A stretch of DNA of 64,000 nucleotides from Pseudomonas sp. RSB 5.4. GTDB lineage: Bacteria > Pseudomonadota > Gammaproteobacteria > Pseudomonadales > Pseudomonadaceae. This document shows, piece after piece, positions 1 to 7,791 of this stretch. The DNA lies in assembly GCF_037126175.1 (NCBI RefSeq), contig NZ_CP146986.1:2198501-2262500 (forward strand). The letters run 5' to 3'. A program made the position numbers and the translations under genes. The notes beneath the pieces were generated by a model. That model was given only the letters and a program-made list of their open reading frames with translations, was not told where the DNA came from and ran no database searches. Position 1 is the stretch's first letter; each line of letters starts with the position of its first letter.

Positions 1-216
1 TTCTCCGCCAGCAGCAGTCCCCCCGCCGGTTCTGAAGAAGACTCTGCCGGTAATATCTTGCACCGAACTGTCTTCCACCCAAACCTTCATGTAATCGGGT
101 TCAGTGAAAGCCAGTTCCCACCATTCGGATTTAGGATCATTTTTGGCTGAGAGCGGATCAGCAGACTGGCAACCGGTCATGAACAAAGTAAGAAGTAAGG
201 TGACGATTAGTTTCAT
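1..216 (-). CDS. Small lipoprotein, candidate immunity protein of the adjacent lipase effector (3' end outside window)
   Basis: The first 72 codons are visible and the gene runs off the left edge. The N-terminus is a lipoprotein signal: a basic MK start, a hydrophobic stretch and a lipobox ending TGC at residues 14-16, so the mature protein should be anchored by its cysteine. A WVEDSSVQDITGRVFF-like segment follows. The start ATG shares its A with the TAA stop of the effector gene (TAATG), so translation is probably coupled. Effector followed by a periplasmic or lipoprotein partner is the usual layout for type VI lipase effectors of the Tle1 family, so immunity is inferred from context. It resembles DUF3304-type lipoproteins, but the truncation limits certainty. 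Confidence 0.6.
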   Translation of the reverse strand, partial: MKLIVTLLLTLFMTGCQSADPLSAKNDPKSEWWELAFTEPDYMKVWVEDSSVQDITGRVFFRTGGGTAAGGE

Positions 217-1757
217 TACCAGAGAGTCCAGTCAGGTACATGGGGATGTTGCACACGAATCATGTCTTCGGTGGGTGCGTTGATGTAGACGGCTCGGATA
301 CCACTGCCATCCCTTCTTCCAAGTGGATGATTCCAGTTAGCGGACATATGAATGTATTTCAACTTCAGCAATTTCTCCTCATCCTGAGTCGTGCTGTAGT
401 CACCCGCCACAAATCGATCACACAGTGCCTGCAGTTCTGAGGGCACCGCCAGAGCGGCCGTTCCGGGAATCTCGTTGAATCGAACGCCCTTTTCCTTTGC
501 GAGGCTATACATCACTCGCAGGTACACCCTCGACAAAAGGCCGCTCACAGGACGTTTGAGTTGTACGGCGGCATAAACACGCTTCCTGCGAGGGCTGAGC
601 CGATCTTGTTGATCTACAGGTAGGAGAAGCGCCTCAGGAGTAACAATCTCCAGCATGTCTTCAGACCAGCCTTTGGAGACCCACTGATTTTTCAAAGACA
701 CAGCATCCCGGTAGATGGACGTGGTAGATACATCGGTAAACTGCGAGACCTCAAGCGTTTGCATCGGACTGACGAGTACACACTCCTCAACCTCATCGCG
801 GTAGCCACCACCAATATCGGAATGCACACCTGGAAGAGTGATTTCCAGGTGATCGGCTTTGACGCGACTCAATGCAAAGTTGGCCCGATACTCATCACGC
901 GCGGACAACTGAACGACATCAGTAAAAAAACGACGGTCCAGGTAGAGCTTGATGCCCGTGGCGACTGAACTCTTTACATTCCCCAGATTGGACCAGCCAG
1001 CAATCGAAGGCACGGTGTCGAACAGACCAATGAATCCCATATTGATACTGCTTTTGTACTGGTCAATAAAGGTTCGACTGAAGTCACTCGCATTGCTGCG
1101 GAATATATTCCCTAAGGGGCCCTGTTTTCCGCGAACGACTTCATTTGCAAAGTGCCGTGCGGCCGCAGCGCCTCGGCTGAAGCCGAACGTATCGAAAGTC
1201 AGAGACGTGATTTCACTGTTTGGATTGTTATCCAGAACATCTTCAATACGCGATTTGATCTCTTCAAAAGAGTGCTGGACACGTCCCGCAACACCCGTAT
1301 CACCTCGACCTGTGCCAGCGCCGAATTTACTGTCCTCTTCACCTGACCGGGTACCGATCCCCTCGACGTAAATCATGCGGAATGCTTGCTTGTGCGAACC
1401 ATCGCCCTCCGCCTTTTGAGGTGCGAAATAGAGCTCACTCAGTTTTTGCACATTGCTGATGTCGTTGGCGTAGCTGCTATCCGGATCACTCATGTACGGC
1501 TTGCAACTGGCATCGATATCTTGCGGCGCAATGGGATGATGAGCACCGCAGAACAACCCCGCTGCAGAGTTGTTTGCGTTGTTGCCAGTACCATCAAAGA
1601 ACACACCAATCCTCAACGCAATGCCGATTTTCTCAGGCTCGCGCGTAGGTTCTTTCCCGTGCTTCTCATACTCAGCCCAACGCTGGGCATGAATGTCGAC
1701 GGGTTTGGCTTCTTCGTAGCGGTAGTTTTTCGGGGGGTTGGGAACGTAGCCACTCAA
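216..1757 (-). CDS. Tle1-like (DUF2235) phospholipase, probable type VI secretion effector
   Basis: A protein of 513 residues built on an alpha/beta-hydrolase (DUF2235) fold. Early in the protein is the segment IGVFFDGTGNN typical of the family. The nucleophile elbow is GFSRGAAAA (G-x-S-x-G), an acidic residue follows in GLFDTVP, and the histidine lies in LPGVHSDIGGGY, completing a Ser-Asp-His triad as in Tle1 phospholipases that attack bacterial membranes. The reading frame stays open upstream, but that part runs out of frame through the neighbouring DUF6124 gene. I place the start at TTG 1757, which has AAGGA 8 nt upstream. No VgrG or PAAR gene lies in the window, so delivery by a type VI system is inferred from family and from the overlapping lipoprotein gene. 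Confidence 0.78.
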   Translation of the reverse strand: MSGYVPNPPKNYRYEEAKPVDIHAQRWAEYEKHGKEPTREPEKIGIALRIGVFFDGTGNNANNSAAGLFCGAHHPIAPQDIDASCKPYMSDPDSSYANDISNVQKLSELYFAPQKAEGDGSHKQAFRMIYVEGIGTRSGEEDSKFGAGTGRGDTGVAGRVQHSFEEIKSRIEDVLDNNPNSEITSLTFDTFGFSRGAAAARHFANEVVRGKQGPLGNIFRSNASDFSRTFIDQYKSSINMGFIGLFDTVPSIAGWSNLGNVKSSVATGIKLYLDRRFFTDVVQLSARDEYRANFALSRVKADHLEITLPGVHSDIGGGYRDEVEECVLVSPMQTLEVSQFTDVSTTSIYRDAVSLKNQWVSKGWSEDMLEIVTPEALLLPVDQQDRLSPRRKRVYAAVQLKRPVSGLLSRVYLRVMYSLAKEKGVRFNEIPGTAALAVPSELQALCDRFVAGDYSTTQDEEKLLKLKYIHMSANWNHPLGRRDGSGIRAVYINAPTEDMIRVQHPHVPDWTLW

Positions 1758-1897
1758 TCCTTGATTCCTTGTTCTGATCCTTGAAGAACGGGCCGAAGGG
1801 TGACAGCCGAGGCTTGTGGGCGCAAGGCGTGGCCGTGTGCCAGCTCGGTTGGGATTGCCGGGTGCGACGAGGATTTTGGCTCGTCGCACCGGGGTGG

Positions 1898-2260
1898 TCA
1901 GTGGGCGATTTCCACGTTGTCGAGGGCCTGGTTTACGGCGAGTTCGCCGAGCATGACGACTTGGGCGATGCCCAGTGCGGTTTTGCGGTGGGAGGTGTCG
2001 AGCATGGCGGCGAAGTTGTTGAGCATTTCGCTGGCGGAGCCGAGGGTTTCGCTGGCGTTGGCGAGCAGGGATTCGGTGTCGCACTTCGGGTTGGCGAGGT
2101 ACATGGGTTCGGGTTTGTGCGGGCTGGCCATGATTTGGGTGGCCGGGGACAGGTAGTGGTCGAGGGCGCGTTCGGCGGCTTCGTGGAGTTTTTTGGAATC
2201 GAGGGATTCGTAGGGCGATGCGAGGTCGGTTTCTGGCGGGTTGGGTGTTGGTTTGATCAT
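1898..2260 (-). CDS. DUF6124 (DUF3077-like) small protein
   Basis: A 120-residue, probably all-helical protein with a proline-rich N-terminus (MIKPTPNPPETD), a middle segment around KLHEAAERALDHYL, and a C-terminal helix with ASETLGSASEMLNNFAAML. This pattern fits the Pseudomonas small-protein family DUF6124/DUF3077, whose function is not known to me. There is no signal peptide or membrane segment. The start ATG has an AGGAG site (TAACTAGGAG) and sits directly behind a 38-codon reading frame and a structured leader whose pairing can hide that site, so expression is probably controlled at translation. It is transcribed toward the effector gene on the same strand, 140 bp away. Confidence 0.75.
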   Translation of the reverse strand: MIKPTPNPPETDLASPYESLDSKKLHEAAERALDHYLSPATQIMASPHKPEPMYLANPKCDTESLLANASETLGSASEMLNNFAAMLDTSHRKTALGIAQVVMLGELAVNQALDNVEIAH

Positions 2261-2268
2261 GGTGAAAC

Positions 2269-2460
2269 TCCTAGTTATTGAAGAGGAGCCTTCACCTTCG
2301 CTACCAAACGAAGGGTGGCGGCCACACGCGGGTTGGTAGACCGGTAACTAGGACCCGGCACACCCGAAGGTGTCCTGCGCATGGCCACCATTGAGCAGCG
2401 GCCTGATGAGGTCTGCGAACGGTGCGCGATGCGACTAGTTATGGCGGGCTACCAAACCCG
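2269..2460 (-). promoter_or_regulatory. Structured leader RNA with mutually exclusive pairings controlling the DUF6124 gene
   Basis: Read on the minus strand. Segment A (2460-2434) holds CGGGTTTGGTAG and then TAACTAG. Segment B (2355-2329) holds TCCTAGTTA and then CTACCAACCCG. Segment C (2310-2269) holds TTTGGTAG and then TAACTAGGA with the ribosome-binding site. B can pair with A (11 bp with one bulged T, plus 7 bp) or with C (TTGGTAG, plus 9 bp covering the ribosome-binding site), but not with both. Further hairpins are ACACC-TTCG-GGTGT just before B, CCGG...CCGG around the B loop, and CTTCG...CGAAG around TTTGGTAG in C. A homologous leader with compensating changes lies at 55513-55714. This suggests a translation switch, possibly driven by ribosome movement on the 38-codon frame or by a ligand. 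Confidence 0.6.
2275..2391 (-). CDS. 38-codon leader reading frame upstream of the DUF6124 gene
   Basis: A short frame beginning MVAMRRTPSGVPGPSY and ending in a basic segment VAKVKAPLQ. It is rich in Arg, Pro and Ser. Its TAA stop (2277-2275) lies inside the TAACTAGGAG segment that is the ribosome-binding site of the DUF6124 gene, so a ribosome finishing here would be placed to open or re-initiate at that gene. An internal ATG at codon 4 is an alternative start. I see no strong ribosome-binding site before it. The matching region before the gene at 55722 keeps the RNA pairing but not an intact frame. The peptide itself may therefore matter less than the RNA, or may be read only in this copy. 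Confidence 0.45.
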   Translation of the reverse strand: MVAMRRTPSGVPGPSYRSTNPRVAATLRLVAKVKAPLQ

Positions 2461-2650
2461 ATCACTGTTTTTCAGTGACCGACAGACGATAGAACCCGCG
2501 CCCTAGACGCACAAGCCGGCGGATTCTGGCGTACTCGTAGGTAATGACGCAAGGCGTTGTAGGGCTTGGGTGGTTACGGGAGGCTTCGTTTAAACGGGGG
2601 TGATTTTTCTGTTTATTTCGGTCAGTGATTGATGGGGTGATTGGGCAGAC

Positions 2651-2749
2651 GTCTTCGCGGGCAAGCCCGCTCCCACAGGGATTTTTGACTGGATTGAGAT
2701 TAGTGGGGGCTGGACTGGCGTCATCGCGAGCAGGCTCACTCCTGCAGAG
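2651..2749. repeat. Two single REP elements in a gene-free stretch
   Basis: Two head-to-tail REP-like copies with core GGGCAAGCCCGCTCCCACAG and a diverged GAGCAGGCTCACTCCTGCAG, about 65 bp apart. They lie in the stretch 2461-2763, where I see no gene. Confidence 0.75.
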
Positions 2750-2763
2750 GGAGGTGGTTCGAA

Positions 2764-3285
2764 TCAGCGGGCATCTCGCTGGATTCGGAATACCAGGCTG
2801 GGGGCTTTGCCGGGGACATCGTCCAGTTCGCCGAAGCGGCGCATGCCTATCTTTTCCAGGACGCGGATTGAGGCGGTGTGGTCGGGCCTGACCAGGCCGA
2901 ATACCTCGGGCAAGCCGAGATGATTGAAGGCGTGGTTCAGCGCATCTTGTGCGGCCTCTGTCGCATAGCCGTGGCCCCACGCTTTGACGGCGAAGCGATA
3001 GCCGAGGTTGATGACCTTTTTGCCCAGGTAGTCGTGGGCGGCGATGCCGGCGAATCCGAGGATGTGCTCAGGGGCTTGTGCGCTGCTGATTGCCCACCAT
3101 CCGTAGCCGTGGGTTTCCCAGTGTTGCAGCCAGCGATCCAGCAGTGCTTCGGCTTGTGTGATGTCGGTCATGGGGCCGGCGGGGTTGAACAGGTTGGTTT
3201 GTGGGTCGCCGAAAATCGCGAAAACGGTGGGCAGGTCTGCTTGTTGTGGGCGTCTGTAGGTCAGGCGTGTTGTGGAGTTTGGCAT
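2764..3285 (-). CDS. GNAT-family N-acetyltransferase (RimJ/RimL type)
   Basis: A 173-residue protein with the layout of RimJ/RimL-like acetyltransferases: RLTYRRPQQADLPTVFAIF at the N-terminus, the core strand LGYRFAVKAWGHGYATEA (acetyl-CoA loop, with G-x-G-Y-A) near residues 94-111, and the C-terminal NxxSxxVLEKIGM-like segment (HTASIRVLEKIGMRRFGE). The family acetylates the N-termini of ribosomal proteins or small amine substrates; the substrate here cannot be read from sequence. The length matches the family. It sits between REP elements with no obvious partner gene. Confidence 0.85.
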   Translation of the reverse strand: MPNSTTRLTYRRPQQADLPTVFAIFGDPQTNLFNPAGPMTDITQAEALLDRWLQHWETHGYGWWAISSAQAPEHILGFAGIAAHDYLGKKVINLGYRFAVKAWGHGYATEAAQDALNHAFNHLGLPEVFGLVRPDHTASIRVLEKIGMRRFGELDDVPGKAPSLVFRIQRDAR

Positions 3286-3331
3286 GGTCGAGACCTTGGT
3301 GATTCAGCAGGTTATGTGGCGGTTGGGCGGG

Positions 3332-3431
3332 CGCCATCGCTAGCAGGCTAGCTCCCACAGGTTCCGCGCAAGGCTCGGGAGCGCGTTTGGCCGGGCTGGC
3401 GTCATCGCGGGCAAGCCCGGCTCCCACAGGG
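3332..3431. repeat. Two single REP elements
   Basis: Two same-direction REP copies, GCTAGCAGGCTAGCTCCCAC and GCGGGCAAGCCCGGCTCCCAC-like, between the two acetyltransferase genes. Confidence 0.75.
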
Positions 3432-3443
3432 ATTGGGGGATGG

Positions 3444-3923
3444 CTATTGTCGGTGGCGGGTCATGTTGATCAACGCCACACGCCTGCCACCCGGCGCAGC
3501 ACGCTCTTCGATGGAGAACGGCACGAAGCCGAGTTTCGGGTAGAGCAGCAACCCTGCGGTGTTTTCATTGAAGCAGGACAGCTGCACTTCCCTGGCCCCG
3601 TACTTTTCAAAGCCGACCGCGGTCATGGTTTCGACAATGTAGCGAGCGACACCCTGGCCCCGGGCGTATGGCGCGACGATGACGTTGCCGATGCAGCAGA
3701 CGCCGTCGTACTCGGCACGGTAGAAGTTGGCGAAACCGACGAACTCGCCGTTGGCCAGAAAAGCCGTGGAGTCGAAGCGCTGGCTGATCGCGGTGTGCAT
3801 TTGCTCTTCCGTCAGCGGGTACTGCGCTTTCGGGAACATGAAGTACAACTCTTGAACGCCCTGCGGAAAGCCGCACAGGGTTTTGACGTCGTCGGCCGTC
3901 ACGGGCCGGTGGGTGAAGTTCAT
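3444..3923 (-). CDS. GNAT-family N-acetyltransferase
   Basis: A 159-residue protein starting MNFTHRPVTADDVKTL. The acetyl-CoA-binding motif is VIVAPYARGQGVARYIV (R-G-Q-G-V-A) near residues 82-98, followed by the usual LSCFNENTAGLLLYPKLGF segment (asparagine-rich strand, then a leucine-rich helix). The start is the internal ATG at 3923; an in-frame extension upstream to 4007 overlaps the next gene and is not protein-like. The gene begins 13 bp after the stop of the DUF4287 gene, so the two are probably co-transcribed. The substrate is unknown. Confidence 0.85.
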   Translation of the reverse strand: MNFTHRPVTADDVKTLCGFPQGVQELYFMFPKAQYPLTEEQMHTAISQRFDSTAFLANGEFVGFANFYRAEYDGVCCIGNVIVAPYARGQGVARYIVETMTAVGFEKYGAREVQLSCFNENTAGLLLYPKLGFVPFSIEERAAPGGRRVALINMTRHRQ

Positions 3924-3936
3924 GGCTGCCCTGCCC

Positions 3937-4152
3937 TCACTGTTTGCCTGCGGCCAAATGGTGCGCGACCAGCGCGTTGGCATGGCCGTGGCCCATGCCG
4001 TGTTCATCCTTGAGCCACGCCACCAGTTCCATGTGTTTCTTGTCGTTGATGCCGCCGAGCAGGTTCAGCCAGTGATCGATGGGCTGGCCGTACTTTTTTT
4101 CGATGGAGGGGAAGTACGACGCCAGGCCTTTTACCTTGTTGTCTTCGCTCAT
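3937..4152 (-). CDS. DUF4287 domain protein
   Basis: A 71-residue protein starting MSEDNKVKGLASYFPSIEKK and ending LKDEHGMGHGHANALVAHHL. This order (short helix, GQPIDHWLNLL, then a histidine-rich GHGHANALV end) matches the DUF4287 family of small bacterial proteins with no established role. GGAG lies 9 nt before the ATG at 4152. It is followed closely by an acetyltransferase gene on the same strand. Confidence 0.8.
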   Translation of the reverse strand: MSEDNKVKGLASYFPSIEKKYGQPIDHWLNLLGGINDKKHMELVAWLKDEHGMGHGHANALVAHHLAAGKQ

Positions 4153-4277
4153 GCTGCAAGCTCCCATGGGGCTCGACGGAGGGTCGGCGACGCTCCTTGT
4201 CGGCAGGTCATAGAGTGGACGCGAGACGCTGTTCCGGCAAGTGGCCCACATAGGCAGTTCGGAATACGCCGCAGCAC

Positions 4278-5171
4278 TTATTTTCTTGATAGCGCTCTGA
4301 GTCGTTCCCTCTCGGTCAGCCCGTCTGTTCTGACGCTGGCGATGGTCGCGTGATTCTTCTGCTCTGGCGGCAAAATCGGATCACCGGGAAATCGGTAATC
4401 GCTAAAGCCTTGCAAGACCTTTTGGTCGATCACGCTGCTGCCACAGCTTTGCTGCAGCGAGATCACTGGCACTAACGAGCCGGGGGTGTACATCAGCTCC
4501 AGGAGCACTGGTTTGCGCTCGGGGGTCGCCAGTTTTTCTTGCGCCAGACGTTCCTCGATCTCTTGCATCTTCTCTCTGACGCCGGACTGCACCTGACGGA
4601 CGTAAATCTTGTTGTACTGCTGTTGTTGCTCGGTCGTCATTGCCACGCCTTTGGCGCGCAGGCGTTGGAGGTTGTCCCAGGCGTTGGCTTTGAAGTAGAG
4701 CTTCAGTGCAGCTTGAAGATCCTGCGGGCCACCTCTGCCGTTTTCCAGGAAATCGGCAACTTTGAGTTCCATTTCGGTATTGCCGGGTTCGGCGATGGAA
4801 CGCTGATAAAAATCCCGTGCCGCCACCAGATCCACCGGCCCGCCGACACCCGCTGCAGCCATGTCACCAAGTCGGCTATAGACATTCGGCGCTCTTCGGG
4901 CCACCGACTCATAGATATCCTTGGCCTTGTCGATGTCCTGCGGCACACCACGGCCCTGTTCGTACATCTCGCCGAGAATCACTTTGCAATTGGCGTTCTG
5001 GGTACTGAGATAGCGAATTTCAGCGACCTGCTGTTCACTCATCGACGCTTGTTTGAAGTAGTTGGCGCAACGGAAAGAGGGAAATTCCTGATCCGCAACT
5101 TGAAGATGGTTAAGGGATTTGCAGCCTGTGATGAGGGCGGTGAGCGCCAGTAGAGCAACAACCTTGTTCAT
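4278..5171 (-). CDS. Sel1-repeat lipoprotein
   Basis: A 297-residue protein with a lipoprotein signal (MNKVVALLALTALITGC, cysteine at residue 17), so probably envelope-anchored. Residues of about 60-160 carry Sel1/TPR-like helical repeats (LGEMYEQGRGVPQDIDKAKD, LGDMAAAGVGGPVDLVAARD, VADFLENGRGGPQDLQAALK). The C-terminal third is a charged segment with coiled-coil character (REKMQEIEERLAQEK) and then a unique tail. Sel1 proteins act as scaffolds. The start ATG 5171 is chosen because it opens directly on the signal sequence. The role is unknown. Confidence 0.8.
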   Translation of the reverse strand: MNKVVALLALTALITGCKSLNHLQVADQEFPSFRCANYFKQASMSEQQVAEIRYLSTQNANCKVILGEMYEQGRGVPQDIDKAKDIYESVARRAPNVYSRLGDMAAAGVGGPVDLVAARDFYQRSIAEPGNTEMELKVADFLENGRGGPQDLQAALKLYFKANAWDNLQRLRAKGVAMTTEQQQQYNKIYVRQVQSGVREKMQEIEERLAQEKLATPERKPVLLELMYTPGSLVPVISLQQSCGSSVIDQKVLQGFSDYRFPGDPILPPEQKNHATIASVRTDGLTERERLRALSRK

Positions 5172-5258
5172 GAACGGCATCCGTTGAAATCGTGCAGATT
5201 TCATCGGCAGGCCGGCGCAAAACCTGAAGCCCGAGCACTCAAACACACAACAAAAACC

Positions 5259-5349
5259 TGTGGGAGCGAGCCTGCTCGCGAAGGCGTCGTGTCAGCCGGC
5301 ATCATTGCTGACTGACACACCGCCTTCGCGAGCAAGCCCGCTCCCACAG
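5259..5349. repeat. REPIN (inverted REP pair)
   Basis: Opposed copies of TGTGGGAGCGAGCCTGCTCG and CGAGCAAGCCCGCTCCCACA enclose a short spacer with its own small inverted repeat (GTGTCAG...CTGACAC). Confidence 0.9.
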
Positions 5350-5375
5350 GGATTGGGGGTTGAAGGAGATCAAGG

Positions 5376-5924
5376 TTACTCCGTGCGGCCCGGCAACATC
5401 CGCACCAGCGTGTTATCCCGCACCCAGTAGTGGTGAAACAGCCCCGCCGCCGCGTGCAGGCCGATCAGCCAGTAGCCCGCGCTGCCCAGCGTTTCATGCC
5501 AGTACTTGAGCTGTTTGGCGAAGTCCGGGTCGATCGCCACCGGTGCCGGGACGTGGAAGCCGAAGTACGGGAACGGTTTGTCGGCGGCGGCGAGCATCAG
5601 CCAGGCGAGGATCGGCGTGGCGATCATCAGCACGTACAGCGCCAGGTGCATCAGGTGCGAGATGCCGGTCTGCCAGGCTGGCGGCTTCGGAGTGATCGGC
5701 GGGCGTGGGCTCAGGCGGCCGAGCAGGCGCACCCAGACCAGCACGAAGATGCTCGTGCCGAACAGACCGTGGAAGCCCATCAGCAGGCCGCGCGCTTCGC
5801 TGCCCTTGGGCATGAAGCCCTTGATTTCGACGCAGGCGTAGACGCCGACAAACAAAGCCAGCATCAGCCAGTGCAGGGTGATTGAGAGTTTTCCATAACG
5901 GGTGACGGCGGTGTCGCGAGTCAT
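5376..5924 (-). CDS. Cytochrome b561 family protein
   Basis: A 182-residue inner-membrane protein with four hydrophobic segments (about residues 12-32, 48-68, 87-107 and 143-165). Conserved histidines suitable for two b-type hemes occur in ITLHWLM, MGFHGLFG, SHLMHLALY and GLHAAAGLFHHYW. The family moves electrons between quinol and periplasmic or cytoplasmic acceptors; some members are superoxide:quinone oxidoreductases (CybB). The start MTRDTAVTRYG at 5924 fits the family length. No obvious operon partner. Confidence 0.88.
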   Translation of the reverse strand: MTRDTAVTRYGKLSITLHWLMLALFVGVYACVEIKGFMPKGSEARGLLMGFHGLFGTSIFVLVWVRLLGRLSPRPPITPKPPAWQTGISHLMHLALYVLMIATPILAWLMLAAADKPFPYFGFHVPAPVAIDPDFAKQLKYWHETLGSAGYWLIGLHAAAGLFHHYWVRDNTLVRMLPGRTE

Positions 5925-6097
5925 AACGTGCCTCGTAATTGTCGTGAGCGAGGGTCTCATCGCAATGGCAGGGCGAACCGATTGCACCACCCTGCCCTCG
6001 CAGCCTCAAGACCCTCAGCAGATTGCCCGCTGATTATCCTCACTTCACCTGCAAATTTTGTGAAAAAAACCTCTGTTATCTCACTCAAACCATCGCC

Positions 6098-6676
6098 TCA
6101 GTTGTGCAGCAACGCAGCGGCGGATGACACCACCAGCAACACCGCCAGAATCCGGTTCAGCCAGCGCAACTGCGCCGGATTGCTCAGCCAGCGCGCCGCC
6201 CCACGCCCCAACAACGCCCAGACGCCAAGGCACGGCAAAGACACCAGAAAGAACGCCAGACACAGCGCATTCAACCCCTGCCCTTGCGCGGTAAACACGC
6301 TGATCACGGCAATCGCCATAAACCACGATTTGGGGTTCACCCACTGCAAGAAGGCTGCGCCGATCAAACCCAGTTCAGACCTGGTTTCCCCCGCTTCCGG
6401 GTCGATGGCGGTAACGGGGGCGTTGAAGATCTGCCACGCCAGCCACAGCATCCAGCCCATCCCCAGCGCACTGATGACCGGGCGCACGCCGGGCAGCATC
6501 AGCGTACTGGCGCCAGCGCCGGCCACCCAAACCAAAGACGCAGCGCCCGCCCCCGCGCCGAGAATGATCGGCAGACACGGCCGCCAGCCGCGTCGGGCGC
6601 TGGTGCTGAGGACGATCAGGTTGGTCGGCCCCGGCGTGATCGAGGCAACGAAGGCAAAGAGGATGAACGCAAGCAT
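6098..6676 (-). CDS. LysE/RhtB-family amino acid exporter
   Basis: A 192-residue membrane protein with the LysE-family N-terminal signature FVASITPGPTNLIVLSTSARRG, six hydrophobic segments, and the conserved FLQWVNPKSWFMA in the middle. The family exports amino acids or related amines. The start ATG 6676 is the first one that opens on the first membrane segment. The gene lies 68 bp after the AraC-type regulator gene on the same strand, an arrangement common for LysE exporters controlled by their neighbour. Confidence 0.88.
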   Translation of the reverse strand: MLAFILFAFVASITPGPTNLIVLSTSARRGWRPCLPIILGAGAGAASLVWVAGAGASTLMLPGVRPVISALGMGWMLWLAWQIFNAPVTAIDPEAGETRSELGLIGAAFLQWVNPKSWFMAIAVISVFTAQGQGLNALCLAFFLVSLPCLGVWALLGRGAARWLSNPAQLRWLNRILAVLLVVSSAAALLHN

Positions 6677-6744
6677 GGCACGGCCCTGTAGAAAGTCAGG
6701 GCCCACTGTGATGGTTGAGCAAGGTGACGGTCTTGAACGTTTGT

Positions 6745-7584
6745 TCAGCGTCGAAACGTGCCGATGGCGCGTTGCTGATAGGCGCCCGGCGTGATGCCGT
6801 AGGCACGCACGAACCAGCGGCCGAGATGGCTTTGATCGGCGAATCCGAGGCGGCCGGCGACTTCCACTGGCTGCATGCCGGCGGCAAGCATCTGCCGGCC
6901 ACGGCTGAGGCGCAGTTGGATCAGCCATGCGTGTGGCGCGAGTCCATAGGCTGCCTTGAACGCGCGGGTCAGGCGAAAGCGGTCGGTGCCGCAGACGTCG
7001 GCCAGGGTTTGCAGGCTGATGTCCTGTTCGTGGTAGGCCATCAGGTAGTCACGGGCCTGCCGGGCGATCAACGGTGCGCGGTTGGCAGCGGTCGGTTGCG
7101 GTCGCCGGTACAGATGAATCGCCAGTCGTTCGAGCAAGGCATCCAGCGCCACATCGCGCACCATGCGTACGTCCTGCTGATGCAGCGCATTGAAGGCAAA
7201 CAAGGTGGCGCGAGCCAGTTCAGGATCATCGTTGAGCACACTGCCGATCCCCGGCAAGCCGCTGCCATAACTGCCCAGATGCAAACCGTCCAGCGCCTGC
7301 TCCAGCCATGCCGGTTGCAGGTACAGCATGCGATAGGTGAAGCCGTCCGGGCTGGGCGCATCACCGTCATGGATGTCGCCGGGTTCCAGCATGAAAACCT
7401 TGCCCGGCGTGCTGTCATGCCGCGCCCGACGGCTGTTGAAGCGCTGCACGCCCTGCTCGGTGAAGCCGATCAGGTAGGTTTCATGCCAGTGCGGATCGTA
7501 GGCGTGCGCGTGCCCGGCGAAATGCGCGTGCAGGGTTTCGATGCCGGTTTCCCGGTCGCGGGCAAGGTCGATCCAGTTGCTCAT
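6745..7584 (-). CDS. AraC-family transcriptional regulator
   Basis: A 279-residue protein. The N-terminal cupin-like sensing domain contains HAYDPHWHETYLIGFTEQG and MLEPGDIHDG. The C-terminal pair of helix-turn-helix motifs is LQTLADVCGTDRFRLTRAFK and VEVAGRLGFADQSHLGRWF, ending in YGITPGAYQQ. It is upstream of and co-oriented with the LysE-type exporter, which is its likely target; the inducer is probably an amino acid (inferred). Confidence 0.9.
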   Translation of the reverse strand: MSNWIDLARDRETGIETLHAHFAGHAHAYDPHWHETYLIGFTEQGVQRFNSRRARHDSTPGKVFMLEPGDIHDGDAPSPDGFTYRMLYLQPAWLEQALDGLHLGSYGSGLPGIGSVLNDDPELARATLFAFNALHQQDVRMVRDVALDALLERLAIHLYRRPQPTAANRAPLIARQARDYLMAYHEQDISLQTLADVCGTDRFRLTRAFKAAYGLAPHAWLIQLRLSRGRQMLAAGMQPVEVAGRLGFADQSHLGRWFVRAYGITPGAYQQRAIGTFRR

Positions 7585-7680
7585 GGCGTGCGTACAGTGG
7601 TGGGCTGGGGCCAGTAATCCACAATTGGCGGGTTGAGGCTAGAAGGTTTGTGCAAAGTTGTTGAGCGACCACTTACCCCC

Positions 7681-7770
7681 TGTGGGAGCGGGCTTGCTCG
7701 CGAAGGCGTAGTGTCAGTCGATTCCTATGTCACAGACATACCGCTTTCGCGAGCAAGCCCGCTCCCACAG
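7681..7770. repeat. REPIN (inverted REP pair)
   Basis: TGTGGGAGCGGGCTTGCTCG at the left and its inverted partner CGAGCAAGCCCGCTCCCACA at the right, about 90 bp in all, between two regulator genes. Confidence 0.92.
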
Positions 7771-7791
7771 GGGGGATTTGTGTGGGCTGGA

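Noticed and set aside
1758..2084. In-frame 109-codon extension of the lipase effector
   Set aside because: It reads the DUF6124 gene region in another frame, is rich in Arg and Pro without protein-like pattern, and a TTG with a good ribosome-binding site exists at 1757.
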